A DNA stretch of 64,000 nucleotides from an uncultured Massilia sp. (GTDB lineage Bacteria; Pseudomonadota; Gammaproteobacteria; Burkholderiales; Burkholderiaceae), in contig CAMLMV010000032.1 in the NCBI GenBank assembly GCA_946481275.1, positions 8,371 to 72,370 of the forward strand, read 5' to 3'. The notes under the pieces are model-generated. The model was not told where the DNA came from. It did no database searches and was given only the letters and a program-made list of their open reading frames with translations. This document shows positions 9,149 to 17,991 of this stretch, piece by piece. Every line of letters starts with the position of its first letter. The first letter of the stretch is position 1. Both the position numbers and the translations under genes were made by a program.

Positions 9149-11911
9149 GTGAAGTTAAAGAAGCTAGCGGCCATGATCGCCGTGATCGGTACCGCCGTCC
9201 CGGCGGTCGCACAGCAAGCGCAAACGGACAAGCCGATCGCACGCGTCGAGATCACGGGTTCCAGCATCAAGCGCATCGCCACCGAAGGCGCGCTGCCGGT
9301 GCAGACGATCACGATGGACCAGTTGGACAAGCAGGGCGTCACGAACGCGGAACAGCTGATGCGCCTGATTTCGGCCAATGGCACGGGCGCGGACAATATG
9401 ACTTCAGGTAATAACGTGTTCGGCGCGGATGCCGACCGCGTCAGCGGCGGCGGCTCGTTCGCGTCGCTGCGCGGCCTGGGCCCGACCGGCACCCTCGTGC
9501 TGATCAACGGCCGCCGCATCTCCGGCTACGGCCTGTCCGGCAAGGCGGTCGACCTGAACACGATCCCGCTGGCAGCCGTCGCGCGCATCGAAGTGCTGAA
9601 GGATGGCGCGTCCGCGATCTACGGCACGGATGCCGTGGGCGGCGTCATCAACTTCATCCTCAAGACGAATTTCGAAGGCGTGCAGGCGAATGCCACCGGC
9701 AACTGGACGGAACACGGCGGCGGCGCCACCCGCCGGCTGCAGGTCGTGGCCGGCCACGGCAACCTGGACACCGACCGCTTCAACATCATGGCGGCGATCG
9801 GCTACGACAGGAACAACGAACTCGATTCGCACCAGCGTTCGTTCGCCAACGGCTACCAGCCGGCGCGCGGCCTGTCGCCGGACACCACCGGCACCCCGGT
9901 CGCCAACCAGCTGACGGGCGCCGGCACCGCGCTGGGCTCGAACTTCCAGATGCCGGGCGATCCGAACAAATACCTGCAGGCGGGTCTGCTATCCCTGCAG
10001 GGCAAGTGCGACAGCGTGCCGGGCATGAACCAGTATGCGACGGCGCTGTGGAAGGACGTGACGTCGCCGCTGCGCTCGACCTATTCCTGCGCTTACGACT
10101 ACGGCGGCGACTACGTGATGCAGCTGCCGACGGAGCGCACGAACGGCGTCGCCCGCGCCACGTTCCAGATCACGCCGGACCACCGCGTGTTCGCCGAAGC
10201 CGTGGGCGCGCACACGAATTCGCTGGCGATCCTGACGCCGGCGCAGATCTCCACGTCGCTCGCGAACGGCAATGCGTATCCGGTGGGCGGCCCGTACTAC
10301 CAGGACCTGTCGCCGTACATCGCTTCTTTCGACAAGACCAAGCCGATTATCTACAAATGGCGCGCGTGGCCGCTGGGTAACCGCACGCAGAACTACACGA
10401 CCGACACCGTGCGCCTGATGACGGGCGCCGAAGGCCTCCTCGCCGGCAAGTGGGACTACAAGATCGACCTGTCGCACAGCGAGAGCCACACCAAGACGGA
10501 CCTCGTCGACGGCTATGCGTACACCAGCGCGCTGTACCAGGTGCTGGGCAGCGGCGTCGTGAACCCGTTCGCCGCGCCGTCGCAGGGCCAGAGTGCGGCC
10601 GCGATGCAGGCGCTGGAAGGGACCAAGTTCTATGGCCGCCTCCAGCACGGCAAGACGACGCTCACGCAGTTCAATGCCTCGATCTCGGGCGAGATCTGGC
10701 AACTGCCGGCCGGCCCGCTGCAGGGCGCGATCGGCACCGACCTGCGCCGCGAAGGCTACGGCTTCGCGCAGGACGTCGACGCGACGAAGATCCTGCTGGC
10801 GCCGGGTAACGCGAACCAGGACACGGTCAACCGCAACGTCAAGGCGATCTACACCGAGCTCGTGGTCCCGGTCATGAAGAACCTGGAACTGCAGCTGGCG
10901 TTGCGCCGCGACGACTACAGCCTGATCGGCGCGACGACGAATCCGAAGATCGCATTCAGCTACCGTCCCACGAGCTGGCTGATGCTGCGCGGCTCGGCGA
11001 ACAAGGGCTTCCTGGCGCCGAGCTTCGCCCAGCTGTATTCGGGCCGGCTGGACCAGGAACTGCCGAATGGCGTGTCCGACCCGGTCGGCTGCGCGTCCCA
11101 CCCGGGCGACCCGCGTTTCTGTGCGATCGAGCGCCTGAACTACTTCAGCGGCGGCAATCCGAGCCTCCGTCCGGAGACGTCGAAGCAGGGCACGCTGGGC
11201 TTCATCGTCGAGCCGAACGCGAACTTCTCGATGTCGGTCGACTACTGGGCGATCAACGTCAAGGACCGTATCCTGAACCGCACCCCGCAGGTCGTGCTGG
11301 CCAACGCGGCGTCGCTGGGCGAGTACATCCACCGCAATGCGGACGGCACCATCGACTACGTCGACGCGGGCTGGATCAATGCGGCGGGCCTCAAGACGCG
11401 CGGCGCCGACGTGGGCCTGCGCGGCCGCGGCAACCTGCCGGACGGCTGGCGCTGGAACGCGACCCTCGACGGCACCTGGACGCAGAGCTACCAGTTCGCC
11501 GAGTTCGAAGGCCAGCCGTACGTCGAATACGTCGGCAACTTCTACACGCGCGACATCTACCTGCGCTGGAAGCACAACGCCACGTTCAGCGTGGCCAAGG
11601 GCCCGTGGAGCGTCCTGCTCAGTAACCTGTACCGCGACGGCTACAAGGACCAGCTGCCGAACGGCGGCAAGGGCACGCCGCCGGCCGGCTTCAATCCGCG
11701 CGTGGCCAGCTACACGACGTGGGGCCTGTCGACGACGTACACGGGCCTGAAAAACACGACGATCACCGTCGGCATCCAGAACCTGTTCGACCGCGACCCG
11801 CCGTTCACGGCGCACAACGTCGACGAAGTCGTGGGCGCCGGCTGGGATCCGCGCGTGGCCGACCCGCGCGGCCGCTCGCTGAGCTTCGACGTCAAGTACC
11901 GCTTCTTCTAA
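9149..11911 (+). CDS. TonB-dependent outer-membrane receptor
   Basis: Outer-membrane beta-barrel transporter of about 920 residues. I chose the GTG at 9149 because a strong AAGGAGA (9138-9144) precedes it and it yields a clean signal peptide (LKKLAAMIAVIGTAVPAVAQ); the frame is open upstream to 9077. The plug domain begins with VEITGSSIKRIATEGALPVQ and contains the usual LRGLGPTGTLVLINGRR and EVLKDGASAIYGTDAVGGVINF segments. The protein ends in aromatic Phe (VKYRFF), the BAM recognition signal. No Fur-box-like sequence or siderophore gene is nearby. Flanking genes are a peptide-binding protein and an LD-carboxypeptidase, so a peptide or muropeptide ligand is a reasonable guess. Confidence 0.92.
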   Translation: MKLKKLAAMIAVIGTAVPAVAQQAQTDKPIARVEITGSSIKRIATEGALPVQTITMDQLDKQGVTNAEQLMRLISANGTGADNMTSGNNVFGADADRVSGGGSFASLRGLGPTGTLVLINGRRISGYGLSGKAVDLNTIPLAAVARIEVLKDGASAIYGTDAVGGVINFILKTNFEGVQANATGNWTEHGGGATRRLQVVAGHGNLDTDRFNIMAAIGYDRNNELDSHQRSFANGYQPARGLSPDTTGTPVANQLTGAGTALGSNFQMPGDPNKYLQAGLLSLQGKCDSVPGMNQYATALWKDVTSPLRSTYSCAYDYGGDYVMQLPTERTNGVARATFQITPDHRVFAEAVGAHTNSLAILTPAQISTSLANGNAYPVGGPYYQDLSPYIASFDKTKPIIYKWRAWPLGNRTQNYTTDTVRLMTGAEGLLAGKWDYKIDLSHSESHTKTDLVDGYAYTSALYQVLGSGVVNPFAAPSQGQSAAAMQALEGTKFYGRLQHGKTTLTQFNASISGEIWQLPAGPLQGAIGTDLRREGYGFAQDVDATKILLAPGNANQDTVNRNVKAIYTELVVPVMKNLELQLALRRDDYSLIGATTNPKIAFSYRPTSWLMLRGSANKGFLAPSFAQLYSGRLDQELPNGVSDPVGCASHPGDPRFCAIERLNYFSGGNPSLRPETSKQGTLGFIVEPNANFSMSVDYWAINVKDRILNRTPQVVLANAASLGEYIHRNADGTIDYVDAGWINAAGLKTRGADVGLRGRGNLPDGWRWNATLDGTWTQSYQFAEFEGQPYVEYVGNFYTRDIYLRWKHNATFSVAKGPWSVLLSNLYRDGYKDQLPNGGKGTPPAGFNPRVASYTTWGLSTTYTGLKNTTITVGIQNLFDRDPPFTAHNVDEVVGAGWDPRVADPRGRSLSFDVKYRFF

Positions 11912-11941
11912 CCGGTATTGCCTGTATCCTTGGCATACCTG

Positions 11942-11992
11942 CGGCCCGCGTCCATGGAAGCCACAAGCTTCCGCGGCGCGGGCCGTTCTACT
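11942..11992 (+). terminator. Compound hairpin after the TonB receptor gene
   Basis: CGGCCCGCG (11942-11950) pairs with CGCGGGCCG (11977-11985). Inside, GGAAGC and GCTTCC form a second stem around CACAA. Only a short TTCT follows, so termination may be weak. Confidence 0.5.
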
Positions 11993-12005
11993 TGAACCGC
12001 ATCCC

Positions 12006-13046
12006 ATGAACGGCAGGCGCAGATTCAACGCGATGATGGCGGCGGCGCTGCTGCTTCCGTTCGCGCCTGTGCGGTCCGCATCGAGAAAAATGACTCCACT
12101 GATCAAACCACCGCGCCTGCGCCGCGGCGACGTCGTCGGCCTCGTCGCACCGGGCGGCTACACGAGCGATCCTTCCATCGAGAAGGCCGTGCAGCACATC
12201 GAAGCGCTGGGCTTCCGCGTCAAGCTGGGCACGTACCTGCGCGACGTGTGGGGCAATTACGGCGGCACCGTCGCGGCGCGCATCGCCGACCTGCACGCGA
12301 TGTTCCGCGATCCCGACGTCAAGGCCATCTGGGCGATCCGCGGCGGCTCCGGCTGCATCTCGCTGCTGCGGCACCTGGACTACCGCCTGATCCGCACGCA
12401 TCCGAAGGTCCTGCTGGGCTATTCCGACATCACGGCGCTGCACCTGGCCATCCACCGCCACGCGGGCCTCGTGACCTTCCACGGCCCGGTCGCATCGAGC
12501 ACGCCGTCGGAGTATTCGACGGAGCACCTGCTGGCCGTGCTGATGGACCCGCGGGCGTCGTACACGATTCCGATGTCGGCGGAGAACGACCGTCGCGCGC
12601 TCGACGAACCGTGGTACGCGACGCGGACGGTGCATGAAGGCGTCGCCGAGGGCCCGCTCATCGGCGGCAACCTGTCGCTGGTGAGCGCGCTGGCCGGCAC
12701 GCCGTACGCGGCGGATTTCACGGGCGGCCTGCTGTTCCTCGAAGAGGTGAACGAGGAACCGTACCGCATCGACCGCTGGATGACGCAGCTCGATCTCGCC
12801 GTCGGTTTTGATAAAGCGGCCGGCGTCATGATCGGCATCTGCGAGAACTGCGGACCGCAGGGCGACGGACCGTCGCTCACGCTGGACGAGACGTTCGACG
12901 TGCACCTGCAGCCGCTGCGCATGCCGGCGGTGACGGGGTATTCGTTCGGGCATATCCGCAACCAGTTCACGATGCCGGTCGGGATCCGGGGCAGGCTGGA
13001 TACGGAGGCGCGGACGGTGACGTTGCTGGAGGCCGGGGTCAGCTGA
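12006..13046 (+). CDS. LD-carboxypeptidase (S66 family, LdcA/MccF-like)
   Basis: Serine peptidase predicted to remove the terminal D-Ala from L,D bonds of muropeptide tetrapeptides, giving tripeptides. It has 346 residues. Family landmarks are VAPGG near residue 48, AIRGGSG (110-116), the nucleophile elbow LGYSDIT (Ser140), an LFLEEVNEEPYRIDR segment carrying the likely catalytic Glu, and the GHIRNQ histidine near the C-terminus. The first ~25 residues (RRRFNAMMAAALLLPFAPVRSA) look like a signal peptide, whereas most LdcA enzymes are cytoplasmic. An in-frame ATG at 12090 with GAGA just upstream would give a standard cytoplasmic enzyme beginning MTPLIKPPRLRRG. Which start is used cannot be decided here. 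Confidence 0.88.
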   Translation: MNGRRRFNAMMAAALLLPFAPVRSASRKMTPLIKPPRLRRGDVVGLVAPGGYTSDPSIEKAVQHIEALGFRVKLGTYLRDVWGNYGGTVAARIADLHAMFRDPDVKAIWAIRGGSGCISLLRHLDYRLIRTHPKVLLGYSDITALHLAIHRHAGLVTFHGPVASSTPSEYSTEHLLAVLMDPRASYTIPMSAENDRRALDEPWYATRTVHEGVAEGPLIGGNLSLVSALAGTPYAADFTGGLLFLEEVNEEPYRIDRWMTQLDLAVGFDKAAGVMIGICENCGPQGDGPSLTLDETFDVHLQPLRMPAVTGYSFGHIRNQFTMPVGIRGRLDTEARTVTLLEAGVS

Positions 13047-13084
13047 CCAGGCGCAGCATCCGGCGCGTGACGGCCTTGTCATCG

Positions 13085-13867
13085 TCATCCTGCGCCGTTC
13101 AGCAGACGCAACGCCTCTTCGTGCAGTCGGGGCGTGGCCGACATCAGGACCGCACCGCCTTGTTCGGCGCGAGAACCGTCCAGCCGTGTCACCACGCCGC
13201 CGGCCTGTTCGATGATCGGGATGAGCGCGACGATATCGTACGGCTGCAGCGCGGGCTCGAAACACAGGTCGATATGGCCCGCCGCCAGCATGGCGACGGC
13301 ATACGATTCCCCGCCGTAGCGTGTCATTCGCACGGCCTGTGCCAGCCGGTCGAAGCCTGTCGCGTGGTCCCGGCCATGCTGGGGGGACGTCGTGTGCAGG
13401 ATCGCCTGGGACAGGCTGCCGACGTCGCGTGTGGCAAGCCGGCGCCGCCGGCCTGCGCGCTCCTCCCAGGCGCCGTCGCCGGCGGCCCAGAAGCGTTCGC
13501 CCGTAAACGCCTGGCTCATCAGTCCCGCCTCGGCCCGTCCGTGGACAGTCAGGCCAATCAAGGTTGCCCATACCGGCAAGCCGCAGATGAACGGCCGGGT
13601 TCCGTCGACGGGATCGAGTACCCATCGGTATGGCCCCGTGCCGCTGACACCGAATTCCTCGCCCAGGATCGCATGGTCGGGATAGCGGGCCTGGATCGCG
13701 TTGCGCATCGCTATCTCGGCCTGGCGGTCGGCCACGGTCACCGGATCGAAGGTCCAGCCTTCTTTCGGCTTGTTCTCGATGACCAGTGCGCTGCGATAGC
13801 GGGGCAGTGTCTCGGCATCGGCAATGTCGGCAAGGCTGTGAAGAAAACCCACGTCCGGTAGCTGCAT
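13085..13867 (-). CDS. hisN: Histidinol-phosphatase / inositol monophosphatase family protein (HisN-like)
   Basis: Magnesium-dependent phosphatase of 260 residues, IMPase superfamily. Metal-binding motifs are present: GEEFG (Glu70-Glu71), WVLDPVDGT (Asp85, Asp88) and FDPVTVADRQAE near residue 40. Overall spacing resembles histidinol-phosphatase HisN, which completes the eighth step of histidine synthesis in organisms that lack HisB-type phosphatase. No other his gene is close, so the substrate is inferred from family only. A strong ribosome site (AGGAGGGTGAC) precedes the ATG. Confidence 0.8.
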   Translation of the reverse strand: MQLPDVGFLHSLADIADAETLPRYRSALVIENKPKEGWTFDPVTVADRQAEIAMRNAIQARYPDHAILGEEFGVSGTGPYRWVLDPVDGTRPFICGLPVWATLIGLTVHGRAEAGLMSQAFTGERFWAAGDGAWEERAGRRRRLATRDVGSLSQAILHTTSPQHGRDHATGFDRLAQAVRMTRYGGESYAVAMLAAGHIDLCFEPALQPYDIVALIPIIEQAGGVVTRLDGSRAEQGGAVLMSATPRLHEEALRLLNGAG

Positions 13868-13876
13868 GTCACCCTC

Positions 13877-13950
13877 CTTATTTATGCATCTATTTGCACG
13901 TTTACGATATCACGCCCATCAAGATGCGCGCAATAATACGTATAAATAAG
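13877..13950. promoter_or_regulatory. AT-rich upstream region of hisN with 9-bp inverted arms
   Basis: The gap between hisN and the following LysR gene is unusually AT-rich for this window. CTTATTTAT at 13877-13885 is matched by its exact complement ATAAATAAG at 13942-13950. It probably contains the hisN promoter, but no clear -35/-10 pair was fixed. Confidence 0.3.
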
Positions 13951-14011
13951 ATTAAACATGCAAAGATAGGCATGATTGGATGCACCGGCAGCATGCCGGC
14001 GTCGCACCGCT

Positions 14012-14914
14012 TCACCACCGCCACGCCGCCTGCAACCTCTCCTTCAAATAGCCCACGAACAGCCGCACCCGCGGCGCCAGGTTCCTCTGGTGCGGGTATA
14101 CCGCATGCAGCGGCGCCGCCGCCATCGCGTGATTCGGCAGCACGCGCCGCAGCCGCCCCGCCTCGAGGTCGTCGCCCACGTCCCAGATCGATTTCAGCGC
14201 GATGCCGCTGCCGGCCAGCGCCAGCTGCTGCGCGGCACCGCCATCGTTCGTGAGGAAGGCGGCGTCCACGCGCACGGGCGCCGTCTCGTCGCCGTCGAAT
14301 TTCCAGTCCGTGCGGCGTTGATCTCCGATCACGATGCAGCGGTGGCCCGCCAGTTCGGCGGGCGTGCGCGGTTCGCCGTGGCGCTGAAGGTAGGCCGGCG
14401 ACGCGCACAGCACGCGGTAGTTCGGCGCCAGTGCGCGCGCGACGAGCGAAGAATCGGCCAGCGCGCCGTAGCGGATGCCGAGGTCGATGCCACTGTCCAG
14501 CAGGTCGACGACGGCATCCAGGAGCTCCAGCTGGATCGTCACCTGCGGATGCAGCTCCTGGAACGCGGCCGCGATGGGCGCCAGCCAGCGCCGCCCGAAT
14601 TCGCCCGGCGCCGTGATGCGCAACAGCCCGTGCACGCCGTCGCGGCGCTGCGCGAGCAGGGCTTCGGCCTGCTCCACTTCGTCCAGGATGCGCAGCACGC
14701 GCGCGTGGAACAGCCGGCCTTCGTCCGTCAGCGTCTGGCGCCGCGTCGTGCGCTGCAGCAGGCGCGTGCCCAGGCTCGCTTCCAGCAGGGACAAGCGCTT
14801 GCTGACGACGGACACGGGCACGTCCAGCTCGCGCGCGGCGGCCGACAGGCTGCCGGCCGAGACGATCCGGGCAAACGCGACGAGGGCAGGGAAGTTGTTG
14901 ACGAGCGTGTCCAT
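14012..14914 (-). CDS. LysR family transcriptional regulator
   Basis: LysR regulator of 300 residues with N-terminal HTH (ARIVSAGSLSAAARELDVPVSVVSKRLSLLE) and a LysR substrate-binding domain. The TTRRQTLTDEGRLF segment after the HTH places it in the large CrgA/DmlR-like subgroup, whose members usually control a divergent oxidoreductase operon. Here the divergent genes are an NTF2-like protein and an SDR enzyme, with a 95-bp shared promoter region. The target is inferred from this arrangement. Confidence 0.92.
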   Translation of the reverse strand: MDTLVNNFPALVAFARIVSAGSLSAAARELDVPVSVVSKRLSLLEASLGTRLLQRTTRRQTLTDEGRLFHARVLRILDEVEQAEALLAQRRDGVHGLLRITAPGEFGRRWLAPIAAAFQELHPQVTIQLELLDAVVDLLDSGIDLGIRYGALADSSLVARALAPNYRVLCASPAYLQRHGEPRTPAELAGHRCIVIGDQRRTDWKFDGDETAPVRVDAAFLTNDGGAAQQLALAGSGIALKSIWDVGDDLEAGRLRRVLPNHAMAAAPLHAVYPHQRNLAPRVRLFVGYLKERLQAAWRW

Positions 14915-15009
14915 CTTGCGCTTTTTGGAAACAATGATTTCGTATTCTGCCGCTATTTTTCGTTCAGCGTGAAATCTATGATGGGCTCATCGACACAAGG
15001 AGCATCACC

Positions 15010-15513
15010 ATGAAAGCCTTCCCCATCCTCGCCGCCATGCTGGTGACGCTGCCGGCCTGCGCGGACGAACAGCTCGTCAGCGCCCAGCAAGTCATCGTGG
15101 ACCCGTCGCTGCCGCCGGCGCAGCGCGACGCGGAAATACAGGCGGCGCGCCGCTACGCCACGTTCTGGCACACTGGCGACGCGCGCCATGCCCGCGCCGC
15201 GCTCGCAGCCGATTTCACGGGCCGCGCGCAAGGCGTGCCGGGGCCGCTGGCGGCATCCAGATTCGTGCGCACGGCGATTCCCGATCTGCAGGCGGACCTG
15301 CTACAACTGATCGTTGCGGGTGACCGCGTCACCGTGCACTACCGCTTCCACGGCCATTTCACGGGCCGGTGGGCGGACAAGCCGGGACAAGGGCAGGACA
15401 TCGACTTCATCGCCACCGACATCTATCGCATCGCGGACGGGAAGATCGCCGACAACTGGCACATCGAAGACAACCTCACGCTGATGCAGCAACTGGGCCT
15501 CGCCGCCCGCTGA
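15010..15513 (+). CDS. Exported NTF2-like / SnoaL-like protein
   Basis: A 167-residue protein with a signal peptide (MKAFPILAAMLVTLPACA; the LPAC could also be a lipobox, giving a lipoprotein). The mature part has the cone-fold NTF2-like pattern of SnoaL-type ester cyclases (RYATFWHTGDARHARAALAADFTGRAQG, then VTVHYRFHGHFTG and IATDIYRIADGKIADNWH). The IxDxWHIED ending is typical of this superfamily, which includes cyclases, isomerases and non-enzymatic binding proteins. An AAGGAG ribosome site precedes the ATG. It probably forms an operon with the SDR gene 11 bp downstream. Confidence 0.85.
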   Translation: MKAFPILAAMLVTLPACADEQLVSAQQVIVDPSLPPAQRDAEIQAARRYATFWHTGDARHARAALAADFTGRAQGVPGPLAASRFVRTAIPDLQADLLQLIVAGDRVTVHYRFHGHFTGRWADKPGQGQDIDFIATDIYRIADGKIADNWHIEDNLTLMQQLGLAAR

Positions 15514-15524
15514 AAGGGACCACC

Positions 15525-16319
15525 ATGCACATCGATCTGACCGGCAGGACCGCACTCGTCTCCGCCTCCACCGCGGGCATCGGCCTGGCGACCGCGATCG
15601 GGCTCGCCGATGCCGGCGCCACCGTCATCCTCAACGGGCGCTCCAACGACGCCATCGAACGGGCCCGCGCGGCCGTGCTGGCGCGCGTGCCGGGCGCGCA
15701 ACTGCGCGGCGTCGCGGCCGACCTCGCGACGGCGGAAGGCGCTGCCGCGCTGCTGAAAGCCGAGCCGCACGTGGACATCCTCGTCAACAACGCAGGCACA
15801 TACGGGCCGCAGGATTTCTTCGAGATCGACGACGCCACATGGGAGCATTTTTTCCAGCTGAACGTGATGTCGGGCGTGCGCCTCGCGCGGCACTACCTGA
15901 AAGGGATGCTGGAACGGGACTGGGGCCGCGTCGTGTTCATCTCGTCGGAATCGGGGCTGAACATCCCGGCCGACATGATCCACTACGGGATGACGAAGAC
16001 GGCGCAGCTGGCCATCTCGCGCGGGCTGGCGAAGCTGGCGGCCGGCAGCGGGGTCACCGTCAACGCGGTGCTGCCGGGGCCGACCCTGTCGGAAGGCGTG
16101 CGCGCCATGCTGGAAGGCGCGGCACGGGAGGCGCACGTGTCGGTGGAACAGGCCGCGACGGACTTCGTGCGCACGCACCGTCCCAGCTCCATCCTGCGCC
16201 GCACGGCGAGCGTGGACGAGGTGGCGAACATGATCGTCTACGTCTGCTCGCCGCAGGCGTCCGCCACGACGGGCGCGGCGCTGCGGGTGGATGGCGGTGT
16301 CGTGGACACCATCGCCTAG
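15525..16319 (+). CDS. SDR family NAD(P)-dependent oxidoreductase
   Basis: Short-chain dehydrogenase of 264 residues. It has the Rossmann TGxxxGIG-type segment (SASTAGIGLATAIG, near residue 12), NNAG, and a catalytic Ser-Tyr-Lys triad (SSES...YGMTK). The C-terminal GAALRVDGGVV is standard for classical SDRs that reduce 3-oxoacyl or other carbonyl groups. The start at 15525 is set by the AAAGGGA site and the usual N-terminus. It lies 11 bp after the NTF2-like gene and divergent from a LysR regulator. The substrate is unknown. Confidence 0.92.
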   Translation: MHIDLTGRTALVSASTAGIGLATAIGLADAGATVILNGRSNDAIERARAAVLARVPGAQLRGVAADLATAEGAAALLKAEPHVDILVNNAGTYGPQDFFEIDDATWEHFFQLNVMSGVRLARHYLKGMLERDWGRVVFISSESGLNIPADMIHYGMTKTAQLAISRGLAKLAAGSGVTVNAVLPGPTLSEGVRAMLEGAAREAHVSVEQAATDFVRTHRPSSILRRTASVDEVANMIVYVCSPQASATTGAALRVDGGVVDTIA

Positions 16320-16321
16320 CC

Positions 16322-16921
16322 TTACGCGACGATCTCGTCGATCTGCGTGGCCACTTCGTCGAACGCGGCGTTCGCGCGGTCCGGGCCCATGTTCACGCCC
16401 TCGGCGTAGATGAACTCGACGTCCGTCATGCCCATCAGGCCCAGCACGCCCTTCAGGTACGGCACCTGCGAGTCGCGTTCCGTGTCGCGGTAGATGCCGC
16501 CGCGGGCCAGGCCCACGTAGACCTTCTTGCCGGTGACGAGGCCTTCCGGACCGTTCGCCGTGTAGCGGAAGGTCTGGCCGGCGCGGGCGACGGCGTCGAT
16601 CCACGACTTGATCTGCACGGACACGCTGAAGTTATACATCGGCACGCCCAGTACGATCACGTCGGCGCGTTTCAGTTGCGCGATCAGCGCGTCGTCCAGC
16701 GCCACGCGGGCGCTTTGCTCCGGCGTGCGTTGTTCGGCGGGCGTGAACAGGGCGGACAGTGCGGCTTCGTCCAGCACGGGGTGCGGGTCGCGTGCCAGGT
16801 CGCGCAGCTCGACCGTCGCTTCCGGATGCCGTGCCTTCAGTCGCGCCGTGATCGCGTCGGCGACGCGGGTGGAGTTCGAACCGTTCAGGCGGGCGCTACC
16901 GTTGATTTGCAGGATGTTCAT
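16322..16921 (-). CDS. azoR: FMN-dependent NADH-azoreductase
   Basis: Flavodoxin-like quinone/azo reductase of 199 residues, the normal AzoR length. The N-terminal [20 protein letters not shown] forms the FMN phosphate loop, and [34 protein letters not shown] is a hallmark region that packs on the flavin. It likely carries out two-electron reduction of quinones, protecting against thiol-reactive and electrophilic stress. The ATG at 16921 was chosen over an upstream in-frame start because it gives the family N-terminus. The divergent LysR gene, 113 bp away, is the probable regulator. Confidence 0.93.
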   Translation of the reverse strand: MNILQINGSARLNGSNSTRVADAITARLKARHPEATVELRDLARDPHPVLDEAALSALFTPAEQRTPEQSARVALDDALIAQLKRADVIVLGVPMYNFSVSVQIKSWIDAVARAGQTFRYTANGPEGLVTGKKVYVGLARGGIYRDTERDSQVPYLKGVLGLMGMTDVEFIYAEGVNMGPDRANAAFDEVATQIDEIVA

Positions 16922-17005
16922 CGTGTTCTCCAGAAGTGTTGGGTCGATGGAGAACATTCTATTGAGACTCTTCGACGGGATTAAGCCGGGTTTCCGGATA
17001 TCATT

Positions 17006-17021
17006 GTTCCATTTATGGGAC
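17006..17021. promoter_or_regulatory. Palindrome between azoR and its divergent LysR gene
   Basis: GTTCCATTTATGGGAC forms 7 of 8 possible pairs and lies 14 bp before the LysR start. This is a plausible LysR-box for autoregulation and azoR control. Confidence 0.4.
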
Positions 17022-17034
17022 GGAAGTCTGGAAC

Positions 17035-17910
17035 ATGGTGGATGCAAACGATCTGATCCTGTTCGTGCGTGTCGTCGACGCCGGCAGCTTTTCGCAGGCG
17101 GCCGAGCGGGCCGACCTGCCCAAGTCGACGCTGTCGCGCCGCCTGACCCTGCTGGAAGAAGCGCTGGGCGAAAAGCTGTTCGTGCGCAGCACGCGGCGCG
17201 TGGCGATCACGGCGTTCGGCGAGCGCATCCTGGAACACGCGCGCCGCCTCGTCGATGAAACCGAGGAAGTCGCGGCGCTGGCCCAGCACCGGCAGGAGAC
17301 GCCGCGCGGCGAGTTGCGCGTCTCGATGCCGCCCGACTTCATCGAATCCGACTTCGCCGGCTTCTGCCAGGCGTTCCAGGCGCGCTATCCGGACGTCCGG
17401 CTGCGCATCGACCTGTCGCCGCGCCGCGTGGACCTCGTCAGCGAACGTTTCGACGTGGCCGTGCGCGCCGCCCAGCACCTGCCCGACGATGCGACGCTCG
17501 TCGCGCGCAAGGTATGCGACCTGCGCCAGGCCTTGTACGCCAGCCCGGATTACCTGGCCGAACACGGCACGCCGCAGACGCCCGACGACCTCGCCCGCCA
17601 CGCCTGCCTTGCGTACACGGGGAACGACGGTGCGACGTTGCCGTGGGTACTGACGCGCGGCGACGAGCGCTGGGAGCAGGTCGTGCAGGGACCGCTCGTG
17701 TGCAATTCGCCGCGGTTGCAGCGCGAAATGGCGTACCGCGGCGCCGGTATCGCGGCGCTGCCGGCGGACGCCGCCCTGCGCGACTGGGTCGGCAACGGCC
17801 GCCTGCGCCGCATCCTGCCGGACTGGTGGCTGCCGACGGCCGGCCTGTGGTGCGTGATGCCGGGACGGCGCCTGATGCCGGCGCCACGCGCGTGTTCGTC
17901 GACATGCTGA
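17035..17910 (+). CDS. LysR family transcriptional regulator with a 3'-terminal frameshift
   Basis: A 291-residue LysR protein with standard HTH ([27 protein letters not shown]) and effector domain. It is divergent from azoR and is its likely regulator. The last dozen residues (PRACSSTC) do not look like a LysR end. The next frame continues from about 17880 as [19 protein letters not shown] and stops at 17942, which is a normal LysR C-terminus. Inserting one G in the GCGCC near 17880-17885 would restore [10 protein letters not shown]. Either a real one-base deletion or a sequencing/assembly error truncates the tail. Only the last helix is affected, so activity might survive. Confidence 0.88.
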   Translation: MVDANDLILFVRVVDAGSFSQAAERADLPKSTLSRRLTLLEEALGEKLFVRSTRRVAITAFGERILEHARRLVDETEEVAALAQHRQETPRGELRVSMPPDFIESDFAGFCQAFQARYPDVRLRIDLSPRRVDLVSERFDVAVRAAQHLPDDATLVARKVCDLRQALYASPDYLAEHGTPQTPDDLARHACLAYTGNDGATLPWVLTRGDERWEQVVQGPLVCNSPRLQREMAYRGAGIAALPADAALRDWVGNGRLRRILPDWWLPTAGLWCVMPGRRLMPAPRACSSTC

Positions 17911-17964
17911 AGACGCACATGGACGCCATCATGGGCGGGTAATTCTACGAAAACGATTGACATG

Positions 17965-17978
17965 TGTGCGTACGCACA
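17965..17978. promoter_or_regulatory. Perfect palindrome, putative MarR operator (site 1)
   Basis: TGTGCGTACGCACA is a perfect 14-bp palindrome ending 14 bp before the MarR start codon. A copy with one changed base lies before the next gene (18436-18449), which suggests that the MarR protein represses itself and the SDR gene. Confidence 0.65.
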
Positions 17979-17991
17979 TGATACTGTGCCC

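Noticed and set aside
9989..12106. Long minus-strand open frame opposite the TonB receptor
   Set aside because: Shadow frame of a GC-rich barrel gene; no features.
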